DNA of 64,000 nt from Bathynomus jamesi (GCA_023014485.1 JAJOZX010000199.1:186001-250000); one strand, 5' to 3'; shown: positions 1 to 11,811, numbered from the stretch's first letter. The notes: a model not told the origin generated them from the letters alone. Made by a program: numbers and translations.

Positions 1-410
1 ATAGGCCCCCAAAATCTTGGGGGGGCCCACTTTACCACCTAACTTTAATGGCCAATAACTTCCAAACATCTTACCATAGACCTATAAAACTATACATTTT
101 TAGAATCAGCATGAAGCGATCTATTAAATGATACCACATTCAAATGTGTAGAACAATAATGAAAATTTCCCCCCTTTTTTATTTTTATTTTTGACCCCCA
201 CCCCCCCTAGACAGTGAAATCCAAAAATTTTTTTTTCATTTATTAAACTTCCATTAATTGTTAAAAGATACAAACAATAAAAAACGTGGGTATCAAGTTG
301 CAAGATATTTTAAAAATTATTGAAAAAATATGTACATTGACATTTGTACATTGTACATTGAAATTTTGACATTTTTACACAGACTAAAATAGAGAACTAC
401 AAATGATATA
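1..410. repeat. left long terminal inverted repeat
   Basis: Reverse complement of about 4555-4935, with small indels and point differences, including a shared C-rich/T-rich patch near 170-235 that matches 4710-4770 on the other strand. Confidence 0.8.
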
Positions 411-599
411 TTTACATCCTATGTATAACTCATATTCATGCACTCTCTCTCTCAGATGTTTGTTAATTATGTTTATTTTTATTACAGATGTGCTTATTTT
501 GAGTCAAATCATATCTTATTTTTGGGATTTACAATTGTGTATTTTTAGTAATGAAAAATGGTTAGATACTGTTGCCAATGTACAGGCAGTTTTTACATA

Positions 600-797
600 G
601 TGGAACCGCATCGATGGGCCGACGTGGCCCCTAGTGTGCCCACTATAAAAATTTCTTATGTTCCTTGTGGTTTGGAAACCACGTAAAATTGTAGGTCCCC
701 TCCTCCACCCCGGAGGACATGCACAATACACAATTACGAACACAGTTAGGTAGACCAGCCATGAGTGGATCGTAGGGTCTTTGTTGGTCTGAAACAT
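600..797 (+). repeat. SINE-like fragment carrying the shared core segment
   Basis: Bases 667-703 hold the core (GTGGTTTGG...ACGTAAAATTGTAGGTCCCC) that recurs in the 5S- and tRNA-headed SINE copies of this window. The following part (TTAGGTAGACCAGCC to the GTCTGAAAC at 791-800) matches, in reverse, 31612-31700 inside the Penelope-like element. It sits inside the long-TIR transposon, between its left terminus and its coding remnant. Head and exact ends are not clear. Confidence 0.6.
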
Positions 798-963
798 TAT
801 TATAACATTATAAAAAACATAAGAAAAAGATACATAAGGATATAAGAACCATCAGCCAATCACTTTGATTGATGTAAATGGAAACTACAAAGGAATACTG
901 TACTAGGTAGCAACTGTAGAAAATTATTGACCCAGAGACCAGAGTTGCTGTCAACATCACAAA

Positions 964-3900
964 GTGAAGAGTGATCACAATCAGTCTTTTGAGAATGTTA
1001 TTTCAGAAAGTGATGAATATGATCCAAGTATATCAAGTAATGCCAAAGAAGAGGTTTCTCAAGTTCTAGAAAGTCTTGCTGTGACTCCAGTGAAGAAGTG
1101 TAAGTATTTAATGATAGGTACTTTTATATTTATAATTTTTTTTATTTTATTATTTATTTATAATGCATTTACTTTCAAGACAGTTTTTCAGTAGTTGCTG
1201 AAAAACTTAATGAAATTAATATGTTGACATATTAATTATTATTGTCCATATATATATCAAATGGAGTCAAATATTTATTAATTCAAAAATTTCAGATGGT
1301 TTGGGTTCCTCAAGAAAAGAAGCAAAAGCTATTCAAACAATAGAAAAAGCACGTCATTCTTTAAAACGAAAGCTAGAAACAAGTTTAGAAATTGAGATCC
1401 CAAGCCTATCGAAAGCTACAAAGTTGGATCATGAAACTCAAAATGATACGCTATTTTAAAATGATACGCTATTATTAAGTAGGAATATACCTAAACTAAA
1501 ACTGAAGCATAAAAACAAAATGTAGGTATTCGCCTTTGATAGTAGAAACTAGAAGCACAACTCCCTAAAGATTGGAGATCACTGGGCCCATTAAATCATT
1601 TGGAATTCATTTGGTCACAAAATAATTTTTGGTTTAATTTGACTCTCTCAAAGAATGCTCATTTTGTTACACTTGAAATCAATATTATAATCCAAAAAAT
1701 TTAATATGCACATGTAATGTTTTGTTTATAGCTATTATACATTCATGAATTTGTTTCAGGTCAATGATTCATCTCATGAATGAACTGGTTGAAGCTTTCC
1801 ATTCTACTGACAGTTATTAGAGGAAACTCAAAATATTGACATTATCTCCATTTACCATATCAAAAACTATAAATCTATTTCAGACAACTGAATATTTAGT
1901 TAAGAAAAGCAGAAATATAAAGCAAAGACCTGGAATTATTCCTGAAATTGAACCCATGTCAAAAGGAAAAGTAATAACTAAAGGTACTAAAGATTCTGTT
2001 CAGAAATTTTTTGAATCAGATGAAATTAGTTGTTTGTGCCCAGGTACAAAAGACTGACTGAGTATCAGAAATGAAAGTGGGTATAAAGAATGTGTGCAGA
2101 AAAGACTGGTGTTAATGAATCTGAAAGAAGCTTTTAGTGTCTATAAAAATAATCCAGATAGTCCCCAAATTGGCTTCTCTAGTTTTGCCAGCCTTCGCCC
2201 CAGACATTGTGTTTTAGCTGGAGCTGCTGGTACCCATTCTGTGTGTGTATGTATATACCACCAGAATGCCAAAATACAATTCTCAGCTTTGGGTGTCAAA
2301 GGGTTGGAATACACAACTCTTATGGAGAAAGCAGTGTGTGATGTCAACAACAGGAATTGCATGATGCAAATATGTAATCTCTGTCCAAAAGAACAAGGTA
2401 TTAAAAATCTTTTGCTCACTTTTCAGTGTTAACAATCCTGAATGTGAGGAAATAAAATATAAACAATGGGTTACTACAGATCGATGCAATATGGTTGAAA
2501 AAACAGAATCTGTAAATGATTTTATAAATTCATTAAGCACAAAAATTGTCAAATTGACACGTCATCACTTTATAGCAAAGAATCAGAGTGCATTTCTGAA
2601 AAACTTGAAGAATAATTTAAATAGCCATACAGCTGTAGTTCTTGGTGACTTTTCAGAAAACTACTCATTTGTAGTACAGGATGCAGCCCAAGGTTTTCAT
2701 TGGGAAAATACCCAATGCACAGTGCATCCCTTGGTGTTATATTATAAGGAACCAGAAAGTAATGAAACAAAATATTCAAGTTATTGTTTTTTATCTCCAA
2801 ATACAAAACATAACACTACAATGGTTTCAGAGCTGGGCAGTATTTAAATACATTTGTATTTAAATACGTATTTAAATACATTTGTGTATTTAGAACTGTA
2901 TTTATAAATACATTGTTTTTCATGTATTTAAATATAGTATTTAAATACTTTAATGAGTATTTAAATACAATGTATTTAAATACTCAAAATATAAAAATGT
3001 AAATACTTTTACTGGTTTAATACACGTTCTGTACTAGCACAGTACGACGCGTCGACAGTGTAGTACAGCATGGTTCATGTTTCAACGTGTCAGTTCAATC
3101 AGTTGTGTGCCACTCTTAGTCGAAAGCGGTTGATTTCTTTATCGTGTGCGTGTCATGGCTTCAACAAGCAAATCCGGTGAATTGGTTTTGGTTCGCAGCA
3201 ACCGTGAAATAAAAGAGAATTCGTAAGGTGCCTTATGTTTATGTTTACGTCTTATGTTTACGTTTATGTTTCATCTACTCATTAATTGTTACTCATTTTG
3301 CAATGATATAATGAGTATAATATGTCACTGGTTGAACATCGTAAGTTCTAAGTTCTTTTGTTTTTGTTTTGTTCTAAAAAGGGAAATATATAATCGGAAA
3401 TTAGATTGTACTATTTCTTTATCCTTTATCAAGCATTTTATATTGTTGTTACTCATGAATTAGTGAATGCATATGTTAAAATTTGTATGTATTTAAAATG
3501 TATTTACAAATGTATTTAAATACAATTGATGTATTTTGTATTTAGTATCTAAATACATTCGTAAAATGTATTTAGTATTTAGTATTTAAGTACATTTCTC
3601 ACATGTATTTAGTATTTAGTATTTAAATACATTCAATGTATTTATTGCCCAGCTCTGAATGGTTTACACTTTTTTTAAATACACTCATACCTATTATTAG
3701 AAAATCCCACCTTCATATCAAAAAATTACATTATTTTACTGATGGATGTTGCAGGACAATATAAAAATCATTTCAATTTTGTTAACATTTGTAAACATGA
3801 AGATTTTGGGCTAGAATGTGAGTGGCATTTCTTTGCCACAAGCCATGGTAAGAGCACTTGTGATGGGATTGGGGGTACAGTGAAAAGATCTGTAGCCAGA

Positions 3901-4457
3901 GCGAGTATGCAGAGAACATTCACAAATCAAATATTAACACCAGAAGACATGTTTGAATTTTGTTCAAACAATAAAAGTGACGGCATAATTTTTTTTTTAA
4001 TAAATTCTGAAGAAATTGAAGCTATGGAAAATTTTTTAAGTGACAGATATGAAAAAAGTATGCGGCTAACAGGAACACAAAAATTCCACAGATTTGTACC
4101 TATTAATGCAAATAACATAAAAACATTTGAATTATCTTCTGATGAAGTTGGTGAGGTGAGGATAATAAGCAAAGCTTTTCTGGGTGAAGATAATGTTGAA
4201 GTTAATCCGAAATTAGGAGAGTACATAGTTTGTACTTAAATGATCAGAAATGGTTGGGATTTGTACATTCCTATAATGAGGAATTTGATGACTTTGAGGT
4301 TAGCTTTTTGCACCCATCAGGATATAGTGTTTACTATTACTTTCTACAAATTAGAGATACATGCCACATATCAAGAGATAAAATTTTAGGTTTATTAAGC
4401 ACACCAACTTTAAAGCCAGGAACAATGCGTATTCAATATGTTTTCCCAGAAAATTAG
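964..4457 (+). pseudogene. transposase remnant of the long-TIR transposon
   Basis: Pieces in order: 964-1130 acidic N-terminal part; 1297-1458; 1840-2057, ending in a CPGTKD motif; 2094-2400, rich in Cys with CNLCPKEQ; 2491-2840, containing VVLGDFSENYSFVVQDA; then, after an inserted hAT MITE, 3690-3741 (HYFTDG, other frame), 3742-4239 (GQYKN, HFFATSHGK, CDGIGGTVKR) and 4230-4457. The Asp residues in DFSENY, TDG and CDGIGG are plausible catalytic positions of an RNase H-like fold; this is inference. The pieces fall in different frames with stops between them, so the gene is dead. I recognise the protein type as a repeated transposase-like protein of invertebrate genomes but cannot name the superfamily. 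Confidence 0.65.
2828..3657. mobile_element. hAT non-autonomous element (830 bp) with exact 8-bp target duplication
   Basis: Termini CAGAGCTGGGCA and TGCCCAGCTCTG are perfect inverted repeats, and AATGGTTT is duplicated on both sides (2820-2827, 3658-3665), the 8-bp duplication expected of hAT. The interior has no transposase; both ends are filled with degenerate TTTAAATAC-type repeats. The insertion splits the transposase remnant just after an ATG-GTT codon pair. Confidence 0.92.
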
Positions 4458-4554
4458 TTGAAAAAAATCATGTAATTATGAATCAACTTGATGTAATATG
4501 TGTGTTCAATTTGTATTTTTGCTGTTTATTTTCATCCATGTGAATATATCATTT

Positions 4555-4935
4555 GTAGTTCTCTATTTTAGTCTGCAGGTGTAAAAATGTCAAAATTTCA
4601 CAATGTAAATATTTTTTCAATAATTTTTAAAATATCTTGCAACTTGATACCCACGTTTTTTATTGTTTGTATCTTTTAACAATTAATGGAAGTTTAATAA
4701 ATGAAAATTTTTTTTTTGGATTTCACTGCCTAGGGGGGTGGGGGTCAAAAATAAAAAGGGGGGAAAATTTTCATTATTGTTCTACATATTTGAATGTGGT
4801 ATCATTTAACAGATCTCTTCATGCTGATTCTAAAAATATATAGTTTTATATAGGTCTACGGTAAGATGTTTGGGAGTTATTGGCCATTAAAGTTAGGTGG
4901 TAAAGTGTGGGCCCATATCTAAAAAACTATGGGTC
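4555..4935. repeat. right long terminal inverted repeat
   Basis: Inverted copy of 1-410; see the parent element. It ends near AAAGTGTGGGCCC, with fainter similarity running to about 4955. Confidence 0.8.
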
Positions 4936-5261
4936 ATAGAACTTTTTTATTTTGACCAGTGAAATCAGCACCCGGAAGAACCCCATATGTCAATTTTCAT
5001 CAAAATCCGAGTCAGAGTGGTGACATGCATTGGGTGATCTCTCCTGGAATGCCCCAGAAATTGAATCAAGGGAATAGTGCCACAATAACAAAAGGATTTA
5101 TTAGAAGCAGGGCTTGGGAGAGGGGGTTGCATAAAGTGTTAAAGCAACAAGGCCTGAGCTGGAAGATGGAGGAGGTGATTGGGGGTAAAGGGGCCTGGAG
5201 TCAAAAGTAGCACCAGGGCCCATGATTCCTCTCTCAGGCCTTGATTAGAAACAAGCTTTTG

Positions 5262-5350
5262 GCTATTTTATGTTTTTTGCCCTTGATGAAGACTAGAATA
5301 GGCCAAAAGTTTGTACTTGCAATAAATTAATTTTTTATTGTGGCTTCATT
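5262..5350 (+). repeat. possible Penelope-like terminal motif
   Basis: The stretch CCCTTGATGAAGACTAG...GGCCAAAAG followed by GCAATAAATTAA has the layout (CTGATGA-like box, short stem, GAAAG-like box, AATAAA) seen in terminal repeats of Penelope-like elements. Stem II is poor here, so this is a weak call. Bases 4960-5260 before it are repeat-like with no recognisable gene. Confidence 0.3.
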
Positions 5351-6471
5351 TCCTTAATTATGACATGCAAAATAACTGGTTTGAAGAAGCTAACAAAGAA
5401 AAGGATTTAGGAATCGTAGGGATCTTAAGTTCTTTAAGTAGTGTTTAGAAGTTAGATATAAGGCAAGAAACATGTTTGATAGAAGTGTGAAGAAGTTTTT
5501 TGCAGATTTTCTAATTCTTATGTTAGGCCTCGCATAGATTACTACATTCAGGTATTATCACCTCATTATAAATGAGGATATAGGTCATAGATACAGTTGT
5601 ACAAAAAAGTTTAAGTACACTTAAAAACCTAATGAAAGCATTGATTGAAGCATTATTGACAGTTAAAAGAAAGAACATAAATAGTTTCAGAACTAATAGA
5701 CTTATTAGACATACCCATAAAATGAATAAACCAAGCCCAAAATGTGAAAATAATGGCGAAATGTTTAAGTGCAGATGGTTAATGTGCTGTATGATTACCT
5801 TCAAACAAATCATAAGCCTATAGTAATTGCTCATTGTATAAATGATCAAGTGAAAATTTCCAATGGAGTTAATGCTTAAATGACGCAAAAGGTCTGCATT
5901 TTTGTGTGTGTGTGTGTTCAAAAGACGTTGTTAAGTTGTTTTACCCTGTTTTAATGAGAGCCCAGGATTATGGGTTATGTCCATTTTCTCATTGTATCAG
6001 TTTCTCAAAGACGCTAATACCAGACTTCCAAGTTGAAGTACCATACATACCTCCTGTTCTATTAGGGCCCACAGTTCTCTGTTATCAATAGGCTAGTGCC
6101 TACTTTATCATCTGTTAATGTTGTAGGCCAATCTTCAGCCAAAAGCGAGTTGCATTTGTTTTTATAGTTATTTAATTTATATAGACCATCATGCTTAGAG
6201 TATTTTGATACACCTACCCAGTCTGTTTGTTTTCACACATTTACATAGAATATGTGGGAAAGTTTAAATGCTTCTTTCCCTATCACCAGTGCTGGTTTGA
6301 GGTTTGTCAGAATCCTCGTCAAATTGAATTTCAGTGCCCTTAAGACTTTTTACCACTTTAATAATTTTTTCAATCTACAAATATAGGAATAAAGAACTTA
6401 TTACAGATAAATGAAAAAAAATCAAACACAACATCAAATCCATATATTATGTTAACTAAAATATTTTTCCC

Positions 6472-7075
6472 TCAAAAAAACTTTAGATCTGCAAATTTTT
6501 TTATAGCAGTTTCCATATTTATATTTCTGACAAGGTAATTTTCTATTGACAAAATTGCTAAAGAATTTAATCTTTCTTGTGTCATGGAAGGCCTTAAGTA
6601 TGTCTGTATCAGTTTTAGCTTACTAATGCTTCTTTTTCCTGTGGCCACAGTTATTGGAATTGTAAGCATTATCCTTAATGTCACCCACAGATTTGGCATA
6701 ACATCCTGCAACTTCTTGTTGACAAATCTGACTCCTTGTATTGGGGACTTTGTCTCTAGGAAATATTGCACTTGAAATGTCTAATTCAGTCAGTAAGTCA
6801 CAACCATTAATATTGCTACTTTCTTGATAACTTAACTTATCTTCCAAACTTTGACATGTACTTATCAGGTCATTTTTACCTGGTAAATCTTTTAGGTTAC
6901 TTAACATCCCCACAAGTTATTGAAATTTTGTAACTGTTTGAATCTTTCTGATAAAGAAATTATGGCTGTGTCTACTATAACATTAAGCGTATGATTTTTT
7001 AACAGACTTTCTGGATTTTCTGCATTAGGAACTCTATCAACACTCTCATTACTCAAATTGACTTTTCTTGCACCT
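6472..7075 (-). pseudogene. hAT transposase C-terminal remnant
   Basis: Reading 6913 down to 6475 in two frames gives the C-terminal hAT dimerisation signature: PNLWVTLRIMLTIPITVA, then RSISKLKLIQTYLR, then SMTQERLNSLAILSIE. This matches the end of hAT transposases of the ZMYM1-like group that are common in invertebrates. The preceding frame gives CQSLEDKLSYQESSNINGCDL. Frameshifts and stops separate the parts, and the N-terminal BED finger and catalytic region are absent. Confidence 0.75.
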
Positions 7076-7132
7076 TACTCTTGGAAAAACCTGATGTTTG
7101 TGATTGTTTGAATATACATACAAACACACACA

Positions 7133-8359
7133 CAGATTCCCCAACCTGCATGAGGTCTGATGTGCATGAATTCAGAGATAGGATGAGGATATTTCACTAC
7201 CCTTTTTTTGATCTGCATGAGCTAAAATTCAAAGATAGATCAGCACAAATTTTAAAAAATTGTCATAAATACTAAAAAATTACTTATTAACATTTTTTCA
7301 TGAGCAATTGTAAGTCCAGAACAAAGGCTTTTAATGTGCATGCACCTACAATATCATATGCACCCACATGTGACATATGTTACACCACTGCCACACATAT
7401 AAGTCCCTAAGTAAATTATGTATTAATTATAAATTCTAATATTAACCTAAAATATATTACATACATAATAAAGTATTATTGTAATTAACATAACACTGCT
7501 CTGGAAACTTTAAGTATTGATTTAATATTGAAATAAACTTACTGTATAAGTGCAGTATGTACAATACTTTAGCATTTGCAGCTGGCAGCAATATGTCCAG
7601 TAGTGTGTCCCTTGTATGACTGGCTAGTTTATAATTATTGAGTTGTCTGTCTTGCACTCCTCTGGATTATTACATTATTTTTATAGTGATGTTTACAAAA
7701 TTTGTTTTTTTTACAAGTTTTTACTCTTTATACTTGTTATACAGTAATCCCTTGTTTTATGCGGGGGTTCTGTGCTTGCGCAACCTACATATAACAAAAA
7801 CTGTGTATACAAGACACGATATATTTACATTCAATTTACTCCAATACATCCATTTACAAGTTACATGGGTCTATATATAGCCTGATTTAACCTTATTAAT
7901 AAGTATTAAACTATAAATACAGTTAGTAAATAATATATATAATAATAATAATATATAAATAATACATAATAATATAATAATAATATATAAATAATACATA
8001 ATGACTCACTAGGTGCGCTGCACAGTATGTAATTGTACTACACGTGGAACTGGCATGCAATATTTATCTGTTCAAATTTAGCATTTTAGGTATTGCGTGG
8101 CTTACCCACATATATGCAAAACTGCATTTAACAAAACCACATAAAACAAGGGATTACTGTATATTACTGTATTTTACATGCATTATTTATTTACATTTAT
8201 TGTACAGTGATTTAAAAGCTTTTATTCAGGTAAAAATTACTTTATGTATGATTTTTTAAACTTTTGTCCCCCTAACCCCATTTATATTATGGGGGGATAG
8301 TTCCAACCTGCATGAGCTTTTTCAGAATTAAAACCCTCATGCAGGTTAGGGGATCACTG
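7133..8359. mobile_element. MITE nested in the hAT element
   Basis: CAGATTCCCCAACCTGCATGAG at 7133 is mirrored by CTCATGCAGGTTAGGGGATCACTG ending at 8359, next to TA. The element is pogo/Tigger-like by its terminus and has no coding capacity. It contains another MITE at 7742-8159, giving at least three levels of nesting. Confidence 0.6.
7742..8159. mobile_element. pogo/Tigger-like MITE with TA duplication
   Basis: CAGTAATCCCTTGTTTTATG and its inverted copy CATAAAACAAGGGATTACTG bound the element, each next to TA. The 418-bp interior is AT-rich, with ATAATA repeats near 7930-8000. Confidence 0.85.
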
Positions 8360-9057
8360 TACTATTATAATTGTTAAGAATTTGTCAAAAAATTTATGGC
8401 ACACTCCTGAACAATTTGACTGCGTGTCAGATGATTTTTATATTTTGGATTTCTTTTTATTCATTTATTAACTTTTTTCCCTCCATTTTTTGGTGCCCCC
8501 AGCAACTGCCTGGCTGGTTAGCTGGGCCTTGAGCCAGCCCTGCCTCTCAATCTTGAGCATTTATTACCATCCATGGTGAGCTCTGCATTTTCTTCCTTCG
8601 ATTGTCCTGTTTGCTGAGGTCAGCAAGTGGAAAATTTTCTACATATTTGTGTATTTTATTCATTTTGTTTTTATCAGTGTAGGCCTAACAGCCTAGTCTC
8701 TGTAATAGTTAACCCATTGCCTACATAGTCTTTTGTTCTTGGTATTTCCTATGGTAATTTTTTCCATCTTCATTGGGTTTTACTCTAAAACTGAGGCAAT
8801 TCATAGTTATGTAATATAATACAAATTATTATTTTGTATTGAAATATGACTTATAAATTAAACTATATTATAGGTGTGTTTGCTTTTGGGGTTAATGTAG
8901 GCATAACCATAAACTGTATAATAAGTATGTATAGTTTTTTTCATACTACCTTCAGCTTGAATAATTTTAATCAGGTGGGCTATTTCTCTCCCAGCTTACT
9001 GCACTTCCTAGAGAGATTTTGGCTCGTTATTCTTGACAAAAATTTGTGGAGCTGATT

Positions 9058-9900
9058 GAGAGTAGTTGGCCTCTGTGCATGAACAGCTCACTTGAGATGA
9101 AACCATAAATGCTCAATCAATTTGAGATCTGGTTACTAGCTTGGCTACTCCAAAATCTTCCATTTCTTCTTCAGTGATGCCTTGGTAGATTTGTTTGTTT
9201 TTTGGATCAGTGTCCTGTTGCAGAATAAAATTGACCAATTGAAGAGCCAATGAGCTAAAGGCATGACATTTTTTTTCCAAGATTTCCTGATGTTTGGTGG
9301 AATCCTTGTCTAATAATTTTCATCAGTTTACCAGGCCCAGAAGTGCTGAAACAGACCCGCAAAAGAATAATGCCACCACTATGTTTAACTGTGGGTATGG
9401 TATTTTTCTTCAAATGCTTTATCAGGCTCCCTCCAGACATACCATTGATGATTGTGGCCAAAAAGCTGTCCTGGTCTCATCAGTCCACAGTATCATCTTC
9501 CATTAGTCAGTTCTATGATTTCAATTGTCATTAGGATACTTTAAATGAGCCCTGTGAGCTTTCTTGAGCAGTGTTTTTCTCCTTGCAACTTGTCCAAAGA
9601 GCCCATTCTTGTTCAGTGTCTTGCTTACAGTGGTGGATGGATGATTGAACAGCATTCAATATTTATGTTTTATACTGATCATTGTAAACACCCAAAAAAG
9701 TTTATTCAGGAATTCTCTAGAAGTTGAAGGTGCTACTCTTTTTTTGTCAAATTTTCTAGAATGTTCTGCTGGTTGACCACTCAACAATGGATTCTAATGT
9801 TGTACTTAAACTTGTGCATAAGAGAACATATTAATACTGATAGACAACTTAAGATATTGTTAAGTACAACAAAAACCAGATTAGTATAACTTAGTTTGCA
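9058..9900 (-). pseudogene. Tc1-like transposase remnant
   Basis: Reading leftward from about 9660: TVSKTLNKNG, QVARRKTLLKKAH, the WTDETR box that carries the first catalytic Asp, then MVCLEGA and PTVKHSGG (9461-9255), CFSTSGPGKL and a QQDTDPK box at about 9215-9235 that carries the second Asp. This order is the Tc1 transposase layout. Stops and frameshifts occur throughout and the third acidic box is not convincing. Non-functional. Confidence 0.7.
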
Positions 9901-10457
9901 ATATTTCACATTCATTATTAAATGAATAATAAACAGCTAAATTTTATAAGGATTTGAAATGAACAAACATGATAAAATTCTGCTATACTTAAACTTTTTT
10001 GCACAATTGTATGCTTGAAAGTGTGTACAATGAAGAGCAGCCAAGCTTGTCCCTAGCTTAAGGTGAAAATGCACACTGAGAGTGAAGGAATGTAGTGTGT
10101 TTTTCTTTGAGAGAGGTCTTAGAGGAGATTTGATAAAAGTTTTAAGATGTTTTCAGGTTCAGCTAATTTAAATGTAAATAACTTTTTCTCATTAAACTGA
10201 CTGCATAACTCAGACATAAGAAAATAGGAAAGTGACACATGGCTTGGATGTCTGTCAGTATTTTTTAAGTTATGGAGTGTTGGATTTTTGGGATAGTATT
10301 TTACTATATGATGCAGTGAATAATGATTCATTAGTAGTTTTAAGATGATGAGAGAGAAAAATTGTAATTAAGTTTAGCATTAGATGATTAGACAGTTGGA
10401 TGACACCTTGATTGAAAGGAAAATCCTGTTTAGTTTCAAGTTTTAATATTAAGTATA

Positions 10458-11811
10458 CAGGGCTATTCAAAGTGATTCACCTGATTTCAAATGAGAATAT
10501 TTTTTAATGTTACAAATACAGTGTGATTTGTGATACATCAACCAAAAGAAAAACTGTCCAAATTTTGTCTCTCACCTCATAAATGCTCTATGTGACTTCC
10601 CCTAGTTACACGAGCAACGTCGACACGATAGTCGAATTCCTCCCATACTCGCTCCAGCATGTCCGTTGTCACTGACTCTACGGCAGTAACAATGCGAGTT
10701 CGGAGCTCATCCAAAGATGTGGGCAACGGTGGCACGTACACAGTATCCTTAACGTACCCCCAAAGGAAGAAGTCGCACGGTGTAAGATCCGGCGACCTAG
10801 GGGGCCAGCTGTGGAGCACCAAGTCATGGGGTCCACTGCGACCAATCCAACGGCGAGTGAGCACTTCGTTGAGAAAACGGTGAACATCCAAATGCCAATG
10901 AGGCGGCGCCCCATCTTGCTGGAAAATGTAGTCGCCGGAATCTTCGTTCAATTGGGGAAATAACCAGTTCTGCAGCATATCCAGATAGGAGTGACCAGTC
11001 ACTGTGTTTTCCATGAAAAAGAAGGGGCCGTAAACCTTTGCCCGGGAAATGGCACAGAAGGTGTTAACTTTAGGCGAGTCGCGCTCGTGCTCGATTGTTG
11101 CATGTGGGTGTTGCGTGCCCCATATGCAAAGGTTGTGACGGTTCACCTTGCCACTTAAATGAAAAGTTGCTTCGTCACTGAACACCAGGCGGGGAGCAAA
11201 TTCGTCATCCTCCATAGCCTCCTGCATAAGATCGCAAAAGTTCTGTCGTTTTAACTTGTCCCCCGGCCGTAGAGCCTGCAACAGTTGCAACCTGTATGGC
11301 TTCATATGCAAGCGCCGTCTCAAAACACGCCAAACAGTCGTCTGAGGAAGTCCCAATTCTCGACTGGCGCGGTTTGTTGATTTCCTCGGGCTACGTTGGA
11401 AACACACTCTGATTCTTTGCACATTATCCTCAGACACGCGCGGTCGTCCTGTGGACTTGCCTTTACACAAACATCCTGTTTCCTCGAACTGCCGATACCA
11501 CCGACGGATGCTCTGAGCACCCGGTGGATCTGTTCTGTAATGTCGACGAAACTCACGCTGCACTGTGACTACCGATTTACAGCTCGAAAACTGCAACACA
11601 CAAAACGCCTTCTGCTGTGCGGATGCCATTTTCACACTGACTGTTTGTTGCTAGGCTAGGCCACGGCGCGGTGACTTTGGAGCCCTCTCGCGGTGATCTT
11701 GTAAAACTCGGAGATTTCCTCTTTCATGTGGTGTATGCCCAGTTGATGCACGGTTGATAGGTACGGAAGTATTCTCAGTTGAAATCGGATGAATCATTTT
11801 GAATAGCCCTG
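10458..11811 (-). mobile_element. mariner-type transposon, complete, with open transposase frame
   Basis: Inverted termini CAGGGCTATTCAAAGTGATTCA and TGAATCATTTTGAATAGCCCTG are each flanked by TA (10456-10457, 11812-11813). The 1354-bp element contains one uninterrupted transposase gene on -. It lies some 200 bp before the first visible RNF103 exon, on the opposite strand to that gene. Confidence 0.93.
10577..11629 (-). CDS. mariner-family transposase with N-terminal DUF4817-type DNA-binding region
   Basis: A 350-residue open frame; I chose the ATG at 11629 (MASAQQKAF), which directly precedes the conserved N-terminus, two codons inside the longer frame. Residues about 1-60 form the DUF4817-type helix-turn-helix (QFSSCKSVVTVQREFRR, IRRWYRQFEETG). 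A second HTH follows (LGLPQTTVWRVLRRRL). The catalytic Asp residues are in LVFSDEATFH, YIFQQDGAPPHW and SPDLTPCDFF; 46 residues separate the second and third, longer than the 34 of classic mariner. It cuts and pastes the element at TA sites in the nucleus. No stop or frameshift is present and the termini are intact, so it may be active or recently so. Confidence 0.92.
   Translation of the reverse strand: MASAQQKAFCVLQFSSCKSVVTVQREFRRHYRTDPPGAQSIRRWYRQFEETGCLCKGKSTGRPRVSEDNVQRIRVCFQRSPRKSTNRASRELGLPQTTVWRVLRRRLHMKPYRLQLLQALRPGDKLKRQNFCDLMQEAMEDDEFAPRLVFSDEATFHLSGKVNRHNLCIWGTQHPHATIEHERDSPKVNTFCAISRAKVYGPFFFMENTVTGHSYLDMLQNWLFPQLNEDSGDYIFQQDGAPPHWHLDVHRFLNEVLTRRWIGRSGPHDLVLHSWPPRSPDLTPCDFFLWGYVKDTVYVPPLPTSLDELRTRIVTAVESVTTDMLERVWEEFDYRVDVARVTRGSHIEHL

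Larger units (their letters stand above)
1..4955 (+). mobile_element. DNA transposon with ~400-bp terminal inverted repeats, decayed, left edge cut by window
   Basis: Bases 1-410 and about 4555-4935 are inverted copies of each other: both contain the segment around ACCACCTAACTTTAATGG, the run around CAACTTGATACCCACG and the block next to TAGAGAACTACAAATGATA. Between them lie frameshifted pieces of one transposase, all on +. Similarity between the termini continues to base 1, so the true left end may lie outside the window. The superfamily is uncertain: long inverted termini with a DDE-like protein fit a Sola-like or similar cut-and-paste element, but no target duplication is visible to settle it. 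Confidence 0.75.
6287..8542 (-). mobile_element. hAT element (ZMYM1-like transposase family), with nested MITEs
   Basis: Left end CAGTGCTGGTTTGAGG; right end, read inward, CAGGGCTGGCTCAAGG. Flanks CCTATCAC (6279-6286) and CCTCTCAA (8543-8550) agree at 6 of 8 positions, a worn 8-bp duplication. A hAT C-terminal dimerisation region lies inside on -. The interior is further interrupted by the MITE at 7133-8359. Confidence 0.7.
5594..10009 (-). mobile_element. Tc1-like transposon split by a hAT insertion
   Basis: CAGTTGTACAAAAAAGTTTAAG at 5594 is mirrored by CTTAAACTTTTTTGCACAATTG ending at 10009, each next to TA. A Tc1-type transposase remnant lies on - near the right end. The hAT element 6287-8542 interrupts it; removing that leaves about 2.2 kb, somewhat long for Tc1, so more insertions or two separate Tc1 copies are possible. 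Confidence 0.55.

Noticed and set aside
4959..5210. 83-codon open frame after the long-TIR transposon
   Set aside because: No domain; partly overlaps the transposon flank and reads like repeat text.
10119..10460. LINE remnant (RGLRGDLIKVL-like phrase near 10105 on +)
   Set aside because: Only one short phrase resembles the CR1 C-terminal region; the following text does not support it.
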